Source of the DNA: an uncultured Eggerthellaceae bacterium
Lineage (GTDB): Bacteria > Actinomycetota > Coriobacteriia > Coriobacteriales > Eggerthellaceae
Direction of reading: 5' to 3'
NCBI GenBank assembly: GCA_903789415.1
Contig: CAIFEG010000020.1
Coordinates: 1-38,836 of the forward strand
DNA length: 38,836 nt
The stretch's first letter is position 1. Each line of letters begins with the position of its first letter. A program made the position numbers and the translations under genes. This document shows, piece after piece, positions 7,570-16,637 of this stretch. Under the pieces are notes generated by a model that saw only the letters and a list, made by a program, of their open reading frames with translations, was not told the origin of the DNA and did no database searches.

Positions 7570-8622
7570 CTACGATGCTTCTCCTCTTTCTATCGCTTCC
7601 ATTTCCTGATTCAGTGCATCTATCTTTGTCTGAGCAACACGCTGTTGTTCAGCCGATTTTGCCTTTATTTCTGCAATAGCTTCTGGAATATGTTTCTTGT
7701 AATATTCGGTGTCCACCGTCCACGGACCATCTTTTGGAGGCCATGCAGGATCAGCAAGTTTAGAAGGACGAACCTCTTCAACCGCCGGATTCCACCTGCC
7801 GTCGCGTTCCATAGAACAATGCATTTTTTCTTGAACTTCTTTTGGCGCCGAATAATAGGTGCCAAGAACCTTACGGAAGAACTTAACCATGCGGTGCACC
7901 GGCATCGTACCGTCAACACACTTCTTTACGTACTCCATCTGCCAACGTTGCATAGCCGTTCCGCATCCAAGAACGACACGCCGCAGAGCATATTGCATGA
8001 TTTTTGATTTTGATTCGTAGTATTTCCAATGAACTATAAAACGTGTTTTGTTATTGGGTAGCGGAATGAAATACCAGCCCCAGATAAAGTTCATGTCATC
8101 AACCAGGCTGCCTGACAATGCGAATGCGCCACGAGCACGAGGCGGATGTTTCATATCTGAAAAACCTAAGATATATTTGCAATCCACTACATCGGCGATT
8201 TCGTGGCCCATCCCCGAGCGATCCCACTCTTCAAAGTCTCCAGGCATGAGAGAATCTGGTTCTTGCCAGCACTCTTCAAGTTCGTAGCGATTGTAAATAG
8301 AAATATGAGCAACCCATCTCTCGGCAATTTCAGAACTTAACGAACCTGACTTCATGCCACCCCATTGATAGATCCATGGCCACACTTTATCCACGGGTGC
8401 ATCAATCGTATTTGCTGCAGTCACAGTTTGTACCAGCTTTGGATCAAATCGATCCATTAGTTCATCACCGGGATACCGCATTGCCTGCTCTTCTGGAGTT
8501 GCATAACATTTGCTTCCCCATGCTTGAACACAATAACTAATAATGATTCCCAGAATTAAAATGGCGAGAATTACGAGCAAGATAATGCCAATAACCCGCA
8601 GCACCACAAGAAGAATCCCCAT
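7570..8622 (-). CDS. Membrane-anchored SRPBCC (START-like) lipid-binding-type protein
   Basis: 350 residues. A strongly hydrophobic N-terminal helix (about 4-30) anchors the protein. It is followed by RYPGDELMDRFDPKLVQTVTAANTIDAPVDKVWPWIYQWG, the typical opening of an SRPBCC/polyketide-cyclase-like domain (TIDAP..VWPW). The domain runs to about residue 220 with GWYFIPLPNNKTRFIVHWK as a late beta strand. The C-terminal 130 residues are charged and partly coiled. Such domains form a hydrophobic cavity for lipids or aromatic ligands. As first gene of the operon with a fatty acid isomerase, I infer that it binds or presents the fatty acid substrate at the membrane. ATG 8622 is preceded by AAGGAGGT. 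No catalytic residues can be named. Confidence 0.75.
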   Translation of the reverse strand: MGILLVVLRVIGIILLVILAILILGIIISYCVQAWGSKCYATPEEQAMRYPGDELMDRFDPKLVQTVTAANTIDAPVDKVWPWIYQWGGMKSGSLSSEIAERWVAHISIYNRYELEECWQEPDSLMPGDFEEWDRSGMGHEIADVVDCKYILGFSDMKHPPRARGAFALSGSLVDDMNFIWGWYFIPLPNNKTRFIVHWKYYESKSKIMQYALRRVVLGCGTAMQRWQMEYVKKCVDGTMPVHRMVKFFRKVLGTYYSAPKEVQEKMHCSMERDGRWNPAVEEVRPSKLADPAWPPKDGPWTVDTEYYKKHIPEAIAEIKAKSAEQQRVAQTKIDALNQEMEAIERGEAS

Positions 8623-8745
8623 TTTTACCTCCTTGTTTATTCCTCAATATCTGTATTGTGGACGTAAGGAGATGATTTTGTGTCGCTTTCATTGATGCAA
8701 TGTGTTGTTTTTATGTGGTTGTCTCAATGCACAAAAGGATTTGAA

Positions 8746-8763
8746 TTATGCATATTTGCATAA
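8746..8763. promoter_or_regulatory. Dyad-symmetric operator candidate upstream of the fatty-acid isomerase operon
   Basis: TTATGCA-TATT-TGCATAA is a perfect 7+4+7 inverted repeat in the 277-bp gap between the LysR gene and the SRPBCC gene, about 124 bp before the SRPBCC start. It is the most symmetrical sequence in that gap and is a plausible binding site for the adjacent LysR-type regulator. The rest of the gap is AT-rich without a recognisable gene. Confidence 0.5.
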
Positions 8764-8899
8764 AGGCAGGTAATTCAATAGCACTGGATGATTATTCGGA
8801 AGAGTATTGCTTACTCAAACGCTTTCTTGCCACTGCTAATTCACTGTTGCTGTAGCTTAACCGTGGCAAAGTATGTGCACGTCTTCTGCATTAGGAATA

Positions 8900-9841
8900 T
8901 CAGTCATAGATGACTGAATCAGAGTGAGAAAAGACCACGTTAATATTGGTAAGAATACGATGGAGCGCATCGCTGTGCTTACTGTCTTTTTTATACACAC
9001 AGACAATCTGCTTCGTAAAGCCATCGATTTCAGTGACCATTTTCCCCGCCTTACGAAGCATATCTATCCCTGAATATGCTTCAGGAAGCAGAATCACTTC
9101 GTTACCAAGATTTACAAGCATGTCCGTTTTGTTGTCCAGAGAGCATGTCTTTGAATGATAATCCACGTTAAACTCGCGCAAGAGGTGCTTTGTATCTTCC
9201 CAATTAATGACTTCACCATCAAAGTCAGATTGTGCATGCAGAAGCGTTTGCCCGGATAAATCATGTGCTGTGAGAGGAATTTCTTTAACCAGCGGATGCG
9301 TTGCCTCCATAATCGCGACCACCGGCGTGGTAATGCACAAAATTTGATCGTATGAGCTATCGAGATTTTGAAGCCTGCGATCGCTGGAAAGCGTGACATA
9401 GATATCAAGCTCATGATCCGAAAGCGTTCGTGTGATTCCTTCTTCGTCAAAATCGGAAGGCATGTCTTCTTTGATCGTAAATTTTTCGCCCAAATCTTTG
9501 ACTTGTTCCATGAGCGCTTGGATAAGGGCAGGAAAAATACTCATGCCACCGACAACAATGCTTTGTGTATCGGCATGAGCACGCGCATAGAAGTCAATAT
9601 CTTCGACCGCATCTACAATATCGCCTGCGCGATTGTAGATATACCGGCCCATATCGGTAAGCTCTACACCGTCTTTGTGACGTGTAAGCAAATCCACATT
9701 AAGCTGAGATTCAAGTGATTTCATATGACGGCTGAGTGAAGATTGCGACACCGAAAGCTCGAGAGCAGCTTTAGAAAACGAATGATTTCTCGCAACGGCT
9801 ACAAATTCAATGAGGTAGTCACAATACATAGCTTTACTCAC
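8900..9841 (-). CDS. LysR-type transcriptional regulator, probable regulator of the isomerase operon
   Basis: 313 residues from GTG 9841, or 309 from the ATG four codons later; neither has a strong binding site. The N-terminal winged helix-turn-helix is clear: YLIEFVAVARNHSFSKAALELSVSQSSLSRHMKSLE, residues about 9-44. The remainder has the length and hydrophobic pattern of a LysR substrate-binding domain, ending with a short extension VVFSHSDSVIYD. The family binds DNA as a tetramer and responds to a small-molecule inducer. It lies on the same strand as, and directly upstream of, the SRPBCC-isomerase-ligase-ACP genes. A perfect dyad occurs in the gap between them, so control of that operon is likely, perhaps with a fatty acid as signal. 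Confidence 0.88.
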   Translation of the reverse strand: MSKAMYCDYLIEFVAVARNHSFSKAALELSVSQSSLSRHMKSLESQLNVDLLTRHKDGVELTDMGRYIYNRAGDIVDAVEDIDFYARAHADTQSIVVGGMSIFPALIQALMEQVKDLGEKFTIKEDMPSDFDEEGITRTLSDHELDIYVTLSSDRRLQNLDSSYDQILCITTPVVAIMEATHPLVKEIPLTAHDLSGQTLLHAQSDFDGEVINWEDTKHLLREFNVDYHSKTCSLDNKTDMLVNLGNEVILLPEAYSGIDMLRKAGKMVTEIDGFTKQIVCVYKKDSKHSDALHRILTNINVVFSHSDSVIYD

Positions 9842-10030
9842 AATGCTTTCTTCATGCAGATATCACAAACAGAAAATTTAATCTTTAGCTATTGTTGCAG
9901 AAATATGGCAATAAATATACCGCACATTTTACCAACGAATTTTTTGATGACATACATGTAGGGATCTGGTGCAATGCAAAAGATGCGTTGCCAAACAAGG
10001 TCGAAGGTGACTCAAAAAAATAAAGCAAAG

Positions 10031-10537
10031 CTATTTTTCGGAGCCGCGAGCACCATGAGAATTTTGGGCGCTCTGAACATTCGTAGAGCTTTTCTTTGCT
10101 TGACGTGCTTTTTCGGCATCCGTAGGACCTTCACCCTCAAGAGTCGCTTTGCGGGAGAAGAAATTCCAGATAGCAACGATAACTGTGGCACCAATTTTCG
10201 TAATACGATAATCAATGCCTAAGCGTTCAACGCCATACCACATGCAGGCATCATTGATTACCAAACCAATGGCTGAAAGAACAACGAAGATAATAAATTC
10301 GGTCCTTCGGCTCATACCTTCTTTATGGGCAAACACATAGCGCATGCTTGCGAGGTAGTTGAAAATAACCGAAACGATAAAAGAGATCGTCGTTGAAATA
10401 AGATAAGGAACTCCGAAAAGCTCCGTAAGAGCGATCATCGTGAGATAGTCAATTAAAAAAGCGATAACTCCCACGACACCAAATTTCATAAATTGCGCCG
10501 TAAGCTTTTTAAGAGACTTCACTGATGTAGCCCCCAT
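10031..10537 (-). CDS. GtrA family membrane protein
   Basis: 168 residues from ATG 10537. The frame stays open to 10603 but that would run into the tRNA-Glu gene, so the later ATG is used. Its binding site is weak, and a GTG 15 bp further in is an alternative. Four hydrophobic helices with the family pattern FMKFGVVGVIAFLIDYLTM...IVSVIFNYLASMRYVF...WNFFSRKATL are visible, followed by a charged tail. GtrA proteins are thought to flip undecaprenyl-phosphate-linked sugars for surface glycosylation. The GtrB-like glycosyltransferase lies about 0.8 kb upstream on the same strand, beyond the tRNA and a zinc-ribbon gene. The pair probably works together. Confidence 0.88.
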   Translation of the reverse strand: MGATSVKSLKKLTAQFMKFGVVGVIAFLIDYLTMIALTELFGVPYLISTTISFIVSVIFNYLASMRYVFAHKEGMSRRTEFIIFVVLSAIGLVINDACMWYGVERLGIDYRITKIGATVIVAIWNFFSRKATLEGEGPTDAEKARQAKKSSTNVQSAQNSHGARGSEK

Positions 10538-10591
10538 ATAAAAAATGATATTGAATAGAACCAGGTGGAAAACACCCAGGTAAAATTTAAA

Positions 10592-10666
10592 TGGTGCCCC
10601 CATCGAGAATTGAACTCGAGTCTCAGCCTTGAAAGGGCCGCGTCCTAACCTCTAGACTATGGGGAC
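10592..10666 (-). tRNA. tRNA-Glu (anticodon UUC)
   Basis: A 75-nt cloverleaf with encoded CCA. The acceptor stem GTCCCCA pairs with TGGGGGC, with one G-T pair. The anticodon stem CGGCC/GGCTG surrounds loop CTTTCAA, which gives anticodon UUC. The T arm TCGAG-TTCAATT-CTCGA is perfect. It stands alone 54 bp upstream of the gtrA start; the 214-bp gap on its other side (10667-10880) has only a short CACGCT/AGCGTG hairpin. Confidence 0.96.
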
Positions 10667-10880
10667 ATAACCTGTTTTTTCATGTGGAAACAGCTTGTAT
10701 ATTGTTGCAGAGAAGATGAACTGTGGCAAGCATTCTTTTTTTGCTCATTTGAATCTTCAAATTTGCAACACGCTTTGAGCGTGCGAACACTTAACCACTC
10801 ACGTTATTTGCCCAAATACACACATTCCGGCAACGAACACCGATTGGTGCAGACAAATTCAATTTCGTTTTAAATCTCGT

Positions 10881-11315
10881 CTACGACTTTTTCTCAAATG
10901 TCTCATGACATTTCGGGCAGGTAATACGCAGCTTGCCTTTGCCCTTGGGAACTTTTAATACTTCCCCACATTTTGGGCAATGGAATACACGATATTGCTT
11001 ATGGTATTTCTTCCAGTCTGAAACATACTTTGCAAATGACCGAGTCTTTTTTGATAGTCTGAGCCAGCGCTCATTCTCTTTTGTTCTTGCGTCGTCCTTT
11101 TTCGAAAGCATGCGAAAGAAACACCACAGAATTAAAACCAACGCAACTACAGAAATAATATCGCTTGCAAGACTTGCACCTGCAGCCATGCAAATGAGTG
11201 ACACGATAAGGAGAGCAATAACAACAATGGTGACCGCACGGACAAGATCATCGCTGCCATATCGGTCTTGCATAAAGTTAGAGAATTTTTGACGGAAGTT
11301 TTTATGACTATTCAT
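10881..11315 (-). CDS. Two-helix membrane protein with C-terminal zinc ribbon
   Basis: 144 residues. Two adjacent hydrophobic helices (about 25-46 and 50-67) are followed by a basic linker. A C-terminal zinc ribbon then shows two CPKC knuckles, FHCPKCGE...KLRITCPKCHE, about 17 residues apart. The ATG overlaps the stop of the upstream glycosyltransferase (ATGA at 11312-11315), so the two are translationally coupled. The role is unknown. The coupling suggests a partner or regulator of the glycosyltransferase at the membrane. No enzymatic motif is present. Confidence 0.82.
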   Translation of the reverse strand: MNSHKNFRQKFSNFMQDRYGSDDLVRAVTIVVIALLIVSLICMAAGASLASDIISVVALVLILWCFFRMLSKKDDARTKENERWLRLSKKTRSFAKYVSDWKKYHKQYRVFHCPKCGEVLKVPKGKGKLRITCPKCHETFEKKS

Positions 11316-12403
11316 CGTGAATTCCCATCTGAATACCTTTGATTCGGATAATTCGGGGCACGACTAAACCAATCCAGGTATGCATCATCGTGATTATTTT
11401 TGTCTTTGTGGAGGTCTTCCTCAGTATCAAAATGCTGTTTCATCAGGTAAATTGGACGATGTTTTCCCTCGACATAATCGCGAGCAAGATAATCTCCGAT
11501 AATACCTAAAATCATCGTCTGTATGCCGCCAAAAAGTAAAATCAAGCAAACCAGAGTGGGATATCCAGCCACTCCATTATGGAAAATTAAATAATCCACA
11601 ATGATTGAATACAGCAAGTAAATAAGCGCAACCACTGCCACAACAACGCCAATGTACTTTACAATTTTAAGAGGCCACGTACTAAACGCCATGATCCCAT
11701 TGCCGGCATACTTGAATAAAGACTTATATGTCCAATTGCTCGTCCCCGCATGGCGCGCTTTAGCCTCATAGGGCATGGTGTGAATATTAAAGCCTACCCA
11801 AGAAAAAAGACCTTTCGAAAAGCGAAAATACTCAGGCATCTGCAACAACGCTTCTCCAACCTCACGTTTAAACACACGAAAGTCGCTTGCATCAGGGGTG
11901 AGCTGAACCTCTTTGCTCATTGAATTAAAGATCGCATAAAAGCGCTCTTTAAACCACTTCATCATTCCGCTTTCATGCCGCTGCGATTGATATGCGGCTA
12001 CTTCGTCGCAGTCGGGATGATCTTGCAAATAATCATACATTTGAAGTGCGACTGCGGGATCTTGTTGCATATCGGCATCAATAAGGCCAATGAACTTTCC
12101 TCGAGCATACTGTAAGCCGGCATATACCCCAGATTCTTTTCCGAAGTTACGGGTAAAGTTGATGACTTGCACGATGTACTTTCCCCGTGCATCTTCGACA
12201 ATTTTCCGAAGGCGATTAAGCGTGTCATCGGTACTTCCATCGTTAATGAAGACAAGTTCGAGCGAAATTCCCGCATCGAGAAACGTTTTTTCGGCAGTCG
12301 TATAAAAAAGTTGGACATTATCCTGTTCGTTATGGCACGGCACTATAAGAGTAAGATCGATATCAGGAGACGTTGTCGATGTATTCTTTACAAAATCTTG
12401 CAT
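11312..12403 (-). CDS. GtrB-like membrane glycosyltransferase, family 2
   Basis: 363 residues. The GT-A domain begins with LTLIVPCHNEQDNV (about 16-29), has FINDGSTDDT and the metal-binding DADMQQDP, and ends near residue 225. Two transmembrane helices (about 243-266 and 280-305) follow, with the characteristic ILGIIGDYLARDYVEGKHRPIY tail of polyprenyl-phosphate glycosyltransferases (DPM1/GtrB/bactoprenol glucosyltransferase type). It transfers a sugar from a nucleotide donor to undecaprenyl phosphate on the cytoplasmic face. ATG 12403 has AAGGAC upstream. The gene is the head of a minus-strand unit with the coupled zinc-ribbon gene, tRNA-Glu and gtrA. The 162-bp gap to the divergent deacetylase gene is AT-rich and presumably holds both promoters. 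Confidence 0.93.
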   Translation of the reverse strand: MQDFVKNTSTTSPDIDLTLIVPCHNEQDNVQLFYTTAEKTFLDAGISLELVFINDGSTDDTLNRLRKIVEDARGKYIVQVINFTRNFGKESGVYAGLQYARGKFIGLIDADMQQDPAVALQMYDYLQDHPDCDEVAAYQSQRHESGMMKWFKERFYAIFNSMSKEVQLTPDASDFRVFKREVGEALLQMPEYFRFSKGLFSWVGFNIHTMPYEAKARHAGTSNWTYKSLFKYAGNGIMAFSTWPLKIVKYIGVVVAVVALIYLLYSIIVDYLIFHNGVAGYPTLVCLILLFGGIQTMILGIIGDYLARDYVEGKHRPIYLMKQHFDTEEDLHKDKNNHDDAYLDWFSRAPNYPNQRYSDGNSR

Positions 12404-12565
12404 TTGTATGTCCTTGAAAACTCATACCATCTGTATGAACTGTATATATTGATACATACTAATTAACGTATTTTCAAACAATAAATGGATGCCCAAATGT
12501 GCATTCAAAGTGTAACGCAGGCAATAAACCTGCGTCATATCTACGACTTGCTACAATAACGAAGT

Positions 12566-13516
12566 ATGGCAAACGGGATAAAAACGAACATATCAGTACT
12601 TTTTCATGCCGACGACTTTGGGATGAATATTCCTCAATCAAAACGCATATTGGACTGTTCAGATATATGCGGAGGAGAAGGAATCCTCAATAGCCTATCA
12701 GTTATGGCTAATAGTCCCGCATTTAATGAATGTGCTGACTTACTTGAACCATATATGGATCGCATCCATGTTGCTTTGCACGTCAATGTGGTAGAAGGCC
12801 CGTGTGTTGCAGATCCCAAAGATATTCCCTTGCTCGTTGACGATAATGGCATCTTCAAACTCAGCTTCGCACAAATGCTTTTTATGTCATGGTTTTCAAA
12901 TAAACAGATAAAGCATGATCTACACACACAGCTCGTGTGCGAGGTTGGCGCCCAACTGGATAGGTTCCTTTCACGCTGGCCGCAGATGAAAAGCAGACTT
13001 CGTATCGACAGCCATCAGCACTTTCATTTGATTCCAACGCTTTTTCGCGCCGTACTTGAAGTAATATCTGACAGAAAATGTACTCTTGAATACATGCGCA
13101 TTCCCGCAGAGCCTCTCTCCCCTTTTGTGGCAACACCTTCTATTTGGATGAAGATTCCTGCAATTAACTGGGTAAAACATTGGCTGCTGAATTATTTATG
13201 GCGCCTGGATAAAAAAAGATTCCCTGAATACTTCACCCGTTCGGCAGTTTTTTGCGGAATTAATTTTTCTGGCCACATGACACCAGAGCGCGTATTCCCG
13301 GTCTATCAGCATTTTGTACGCTATGCGGAAAAGCGCAATATGCAGCTTGAAATGTTGTTCCATCCAGGTGGATTTGATGATGTATCCTTGGCGTTAAATC
13401 CAAGACTAACAGGCTTTATTGATTTTTACACTTCACCATTCCGTTTTGAGGAAGCACGATCACTTAAAGAATTTGCAAAAATGAATGGAGATTCTAGTAC
13501 GCATGCCGGTGAATGA
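12566..13516 (+). CDS. ChbG/YdjC-like carbohydrate deacetylase
   Basis: 316 residues with the YdjC/ChbG signatures. HADDFG at residues 14-19 supplies the catalytic Asp and metal ligands. LHVNVVEGP carries a further His. RIDSHQHFHLIP near 145-156 holds the paired metal-binding histidines, and EMLFHPGGFDD is near 275. These enzymes remove an acetyl group from N-acetylated sugars using a divalent metal. No signal peptide is visible, so it acts in the cytoplasm. The neighbours are surface-polysaccharide genes, so it may deacetylate a lipid-linked sugar. It overlaps the start region of the next gene by 14-32 bp, indicating an operon. Confidence 0.88.
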   Translation: MANGIKTNISVLFHADDFGMNIPQSKRILDCSDICGGEGILNSLSVMANSPAFNECADLLEPYMDRIHVALHVNVVEGPCVADPKDIPLLVDDNGIFKLSFAQMLFMSWFSNKQIKHDLHTQLVCEVGAQLDRFLSRWPQMKSRLRIDSHQHFHLIPTLFRAVLEVISDRKCTLEYMRIPAEPLSPFVATPSIWMKIPAINWVKHWLLNYLWRLDKKRFPEYFTRSAVFCGINFSGHMTPERVFPVYQHFVRYAEKRNMQLEMLFHPGGFDDVSLALNPRLTGFIDFYTSPFRFEEARSLKEFAKMNGDSSTHAGE

Positions 13517-16391
13517 AAATTTATCCGCAAAACAAGCACATGCACGGATCCATATTCATCATGTTCATATCAATAGATCCCGCGTTATCACCTGTCTCGT
13601 CGCAGGTCTTATTACTTTTATAATTCTGCTGATAAGTCTCGCAGTGAATCATATTTACCCTTTTGGAGACACATCTATTGCCGTCTATGATTTGGAATGG
13701 CAATATCAAAGCTATTTCGGCTGGCTTTCAAATGTGCTGCATGGACAGTCAAACCTGTTCTATTCAAATGCCAAGGGACTTGGCGGCGGCATGCTTACCC
13801 TGTTCGCTTACTATTTATCCAGCCCTTTTAATGTGCTTGCAATTCTCTTTTCCCCTGCACAAACGCCTGAGCTCATATCACTTTTGACTCTCATCAAGCT
13901 CCCTACGTGCGCTATTACGTGCGCAGTCTTTTTGACAGGGCGATTTGCTGATCACATTAATGCAATATCAGATCAACTTATATTAGTTCTCATCTCCACA
14001 GCATATGCCCTTTGCGGGTGTGTCGGAGGATATTCGAGCAACCTGATGTGGATCGATGGCTACTATATGCTGCCATTAGTTGCGCTTGGAATATATCGCC
14101 TTGTGACCGAGAAGAAGGTGGGGCCACTTTTCTGCGCCGTACTTTTTTCTATTCTTTTTAATTGGTACACCGCATATATGAACTGTCTTTTTGCGATTCT
14201 CTATTTCTTTTTTGAGTTGCTTCGACACAATGCATGGAGTTTCCGCATACATACGAAAAAACTCTTACGTATGTGCGGTCGTTTCATCTTTGTAATGGCA
14301 CTTGCAGTGGGTACTTCAATGGTCCTTTTGTGGCCAAACATTGTCGAGCAGCTTGAAGGAAAAGGTGCAAATGCGGGGCTTGCCACGTTATTTACACAGC
14401 TTCCCATAAACTCCGAACTTTATACCATGTGGAGCCAATTCTGCGTAGGAAGTACACCGAGTAACGAAGCGTGCCAAGCTCCTGTCTATATTGCCTCAAT
14501 CGTAGTGTTATTATCGCTGGTATTTTTGTTTGCACGAGGATATCGCAAAAGCGACCGCAAAGCTTATCTGGTCATGTGCATTATCGGTGTTGCATCTACG
14601 GTAAGCCCATTCTTAAGCACTATTTGGACAGGCTTTTTCCCTGCATCTTCGTATATCGATCGCCAGGCCTACGTTTTTTCTTTCTTTTTGGTCATCATGG
14701 CATTTGAAGGATGGACCGTTGTACGTCATGCTGACAGGAACAATGTTCGCAGCGCACTTATTGCTGCGGTGGTGGGTGAACTCGGCGTTATTGCCTTGTC
14801 CATTGCAATAACACGTGTTCTTCATCCCGACCTGGCAATTTCGTGGCAACACTACGCCGCTACGGTTGTAGTGGTTCTTTTATGCTCATTATTCATTTAT
14901 TTCTTTAGCAACCTCTATAAAAAAATACAAGCGCTCGCACAAAGAGAAATGATGCGCGGAATGCATGGAGTAGAAAGCTCGAGATTATCTATTCAAACTC
15001 GTTCCGTTGCACAGAGAACCATTCTGATCATGTGCCTTGGACTAGGAGCTTTTATCGGAATAGAAAGCGTACAAACACATTATTATTTCAGCAATCAGCA
15101 AGCTTCAGTATCTTTTTACGAGAGCTACATGAGCCAAATGTCAGACGTTTTAAGTGAACTTCCTACTGAGGAAGGTTTCTTGCGTGTAGAGCAAACAGGC
15201 ATGTCTCACCATACTGAGATGAACAGAAACCTTTACGACATCAGCAAAAACAATGCAAACGATGATATGCTTGCCTTAAACATCTCGAGCCCTATGCATT
15301 ACTCATCGACACAAAACAATAATGAGCAAAATTTCTTTGCACATGTTGGGTATACAAAACAATCAATTTTTGGCACCTACGCGCGCTCGCCTATCGAGCC
15401 AATTGATAAGTTACTGGGAATTGATTATGTAATTGATAATCGTAGTGTTCCTGGAGCGCAGAAAATTGACGCCGATCTTCCACAGCCTTCCGACCAAACT
15501 ACACCTGGTTTTTCGCTTTACCAGTACCAATCAACCATGCCTTTAGGATACGGCGTTGCAAATAATGCAGATTTAGGATGGGACCAAAAAGATACTCGTT
15601 TGATTGCAGACCCATTCGCAGATCAAACTGAACTTTTCAGCGAACTGACGGGACAAGATGCCACCGATTTATATCATCGTGATGCTATCCAGGAAACAAA
15701 CCCCAGCACAAATCAACGCTCATTTGATGTCACCATAACTCAAGATGGTCCTGCGTACTTAAAATTATCTTCCAATATGAATGCAGATCATTACAATGGC
15801 GGAATTTTATGCAACGTTTCAGTTAACGGACAATTCCTTCAGTGCAGTGGTGGTCGTTTTTCAAGTGGGGTCATATACCTCGGAACCTATTACACAGGTG
15901 ATGTGGTGCACGTACAGCTGGATATGCTGCACAATTCTCAATCCAGCCTTGAAGCCGAAAAGGAAAAGCAGTGGTTCATGGACCCACCCATTGATGAACT
16001 TGTACATGTCGAAAGTCTAAACGAGCAAAAAACGGATCAGCTTTTGAACAGTTTGGACTCAAACGGCTTTCAGCTTAATTCTTATTCCGATGGGAATATT
16101 GATGCTACATTCAATGCAGATCATGATGAGCTTTTGATGCTTTCGGTTCCCTATGATTTGGGTTGGAATGCAACCGTAGATGGCGAAAATACCTCAATAC
16201 AAACAATCGCAAATACCTTCTGCGGAATTCACGTTCATGCGGGAACGAACCACATACAACTGCATTACCACACTCCAGGTCTTTATGCAGGAGCGTGCAT
16301 CGCTGCTATAAGTCTGATCATTTTCGCAATTTGGCAACTATGCGCCACGTATCGACGTCGACAAAAACGCTTGGCAATCAATGAAATCTAG
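13503..16391 (+). CDS. YfhO-like giant polytopic membrane protein (GT-C-type, probable surface glycosylation)
   Basis: 962 residues from ATG 13503, which has GGAG 12 bp upstream. ATG 13485 is an alternative adding six residues but lacks a binding site. About a dozen helices occupy residues 30-520, beginning with VITCLVAGLITFIILLISLA. An extracellular domain of roughly 400 residues follows. The C-terminus ends with LSVPYDLGWNATVDGE... and a last helix GACIAAISLIIFAIW, exactly the layout of Bacillus YfhO-type proteins. In Gram-positives these proteins glycosylate teichoic acids or surface polymers using polyprenyl-phosphate sugars made by GtrB/GtrA-type partners, both of which are encoded nearby. 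The start overlaps the deacetylase gene. Confidence 0.85.
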   Translation: MPVNENLSAKQAHARIHIHHVHINRSRVITCLVAGLITFIILLISLAVNHIYPFGDTSIAVYDLEWQYQSYFGWLSNVLHGQSNLFYSNAKGLGGGMLTLFAYYLSSPFNVLAILFSPAQTPELISLLTLIKLPTCAITCAVFLTGRFADHINAISDQLILVLISTAYALCGCVGGYSSNLMWIDGYYMLPLVALGIYRLVTEKKVGPLFCAVLFSILFNWYTAYMNCLFAILYFFFELLRHNAWSFRIHTKKLLRMCGRFIFVMALAVGTSMVLLWPNIVEQLEGKGANAGLATLFTQLPINSELYTMWSQFCVGSTPSNEACQAPVYIASIVVLLSLVFLFARGYRKSDRKAYLVMCIIGVASTVSPFLSTIWTGFFPASSYIDRQAYVFSFFLVIMAFEGWTVVRHADRNNVRSALIAAVVGELGVIALSIAITRVLHPDLAISWQHYAATVVVVLLCSLFIYFFSNLYKKIQALAQREMMRGMHGVESSRLSIQTRSVAQRTILIMCLGLGAFIGIESVQTHYYFSNQQASVSFYESYMSQMSDVLSELPTEEGFLRVEQTGMSHHTEMNRNLYDISKNNANDDMLALNISSPMHYSSTQNNNEQNFFAHVGYTKQSIFGTYARSPIEPIDKLLGIDYVIDNRSVPGAQKIDADLPQPSDQTTPGFSLYQYQSTMPLGYGVANNADLGWDQKDTRLIADPFADQTELFSELTGQDATDLYHRDAIQETNPSTNQRSFDVTITQDGPAYLKLSSNMNADHYNGGILCNVSVNGQFLQCSGGRFSSGVIYLGTYYTGDVVHVQLDMLHNSQSSLEAEKEKQWFMDPPIDELVHVESLNEQKTDQLLNSLDSNGFQLNSYSDGNIDATFNADHDELLMLSVPYDLGWNATVDGENTSIQTIANTFCGIHVHAGTNHIQLHYHTPGLYAGACIAAISLIIFAIWQLCATYRRRQKRLAINEI

Positions 16392-16637
16392 GGGGCATTT
16401 CCCCATACATTGTAGATACCCGTAAATAGTGCACATACGATTTGATGCAAGACGCTTGACACGAGACAAGACTTTTAACGATCCATCGAATAATTTCTTC
16501 TCGGAATTCATACCGAAACCTTACTCAAAAAGCCCGCTTGTCAGAAGCTTTACCCTCTGAGCCTTCAAATGCGTAGTGTAGAAATGATCGAAATAAAAAC
16601 TGAAATCACTTCTGCTGGAAAACGAAGGGAGGGCTCC

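Noticed and set aside
10538-10603. N-terminal extension of the GtrA frame
   Set aside because: It runs into the 3' end of the tRNA-Glu gene and adds residues unlike the family; the later ATG fits the known start of GtrA proteins.
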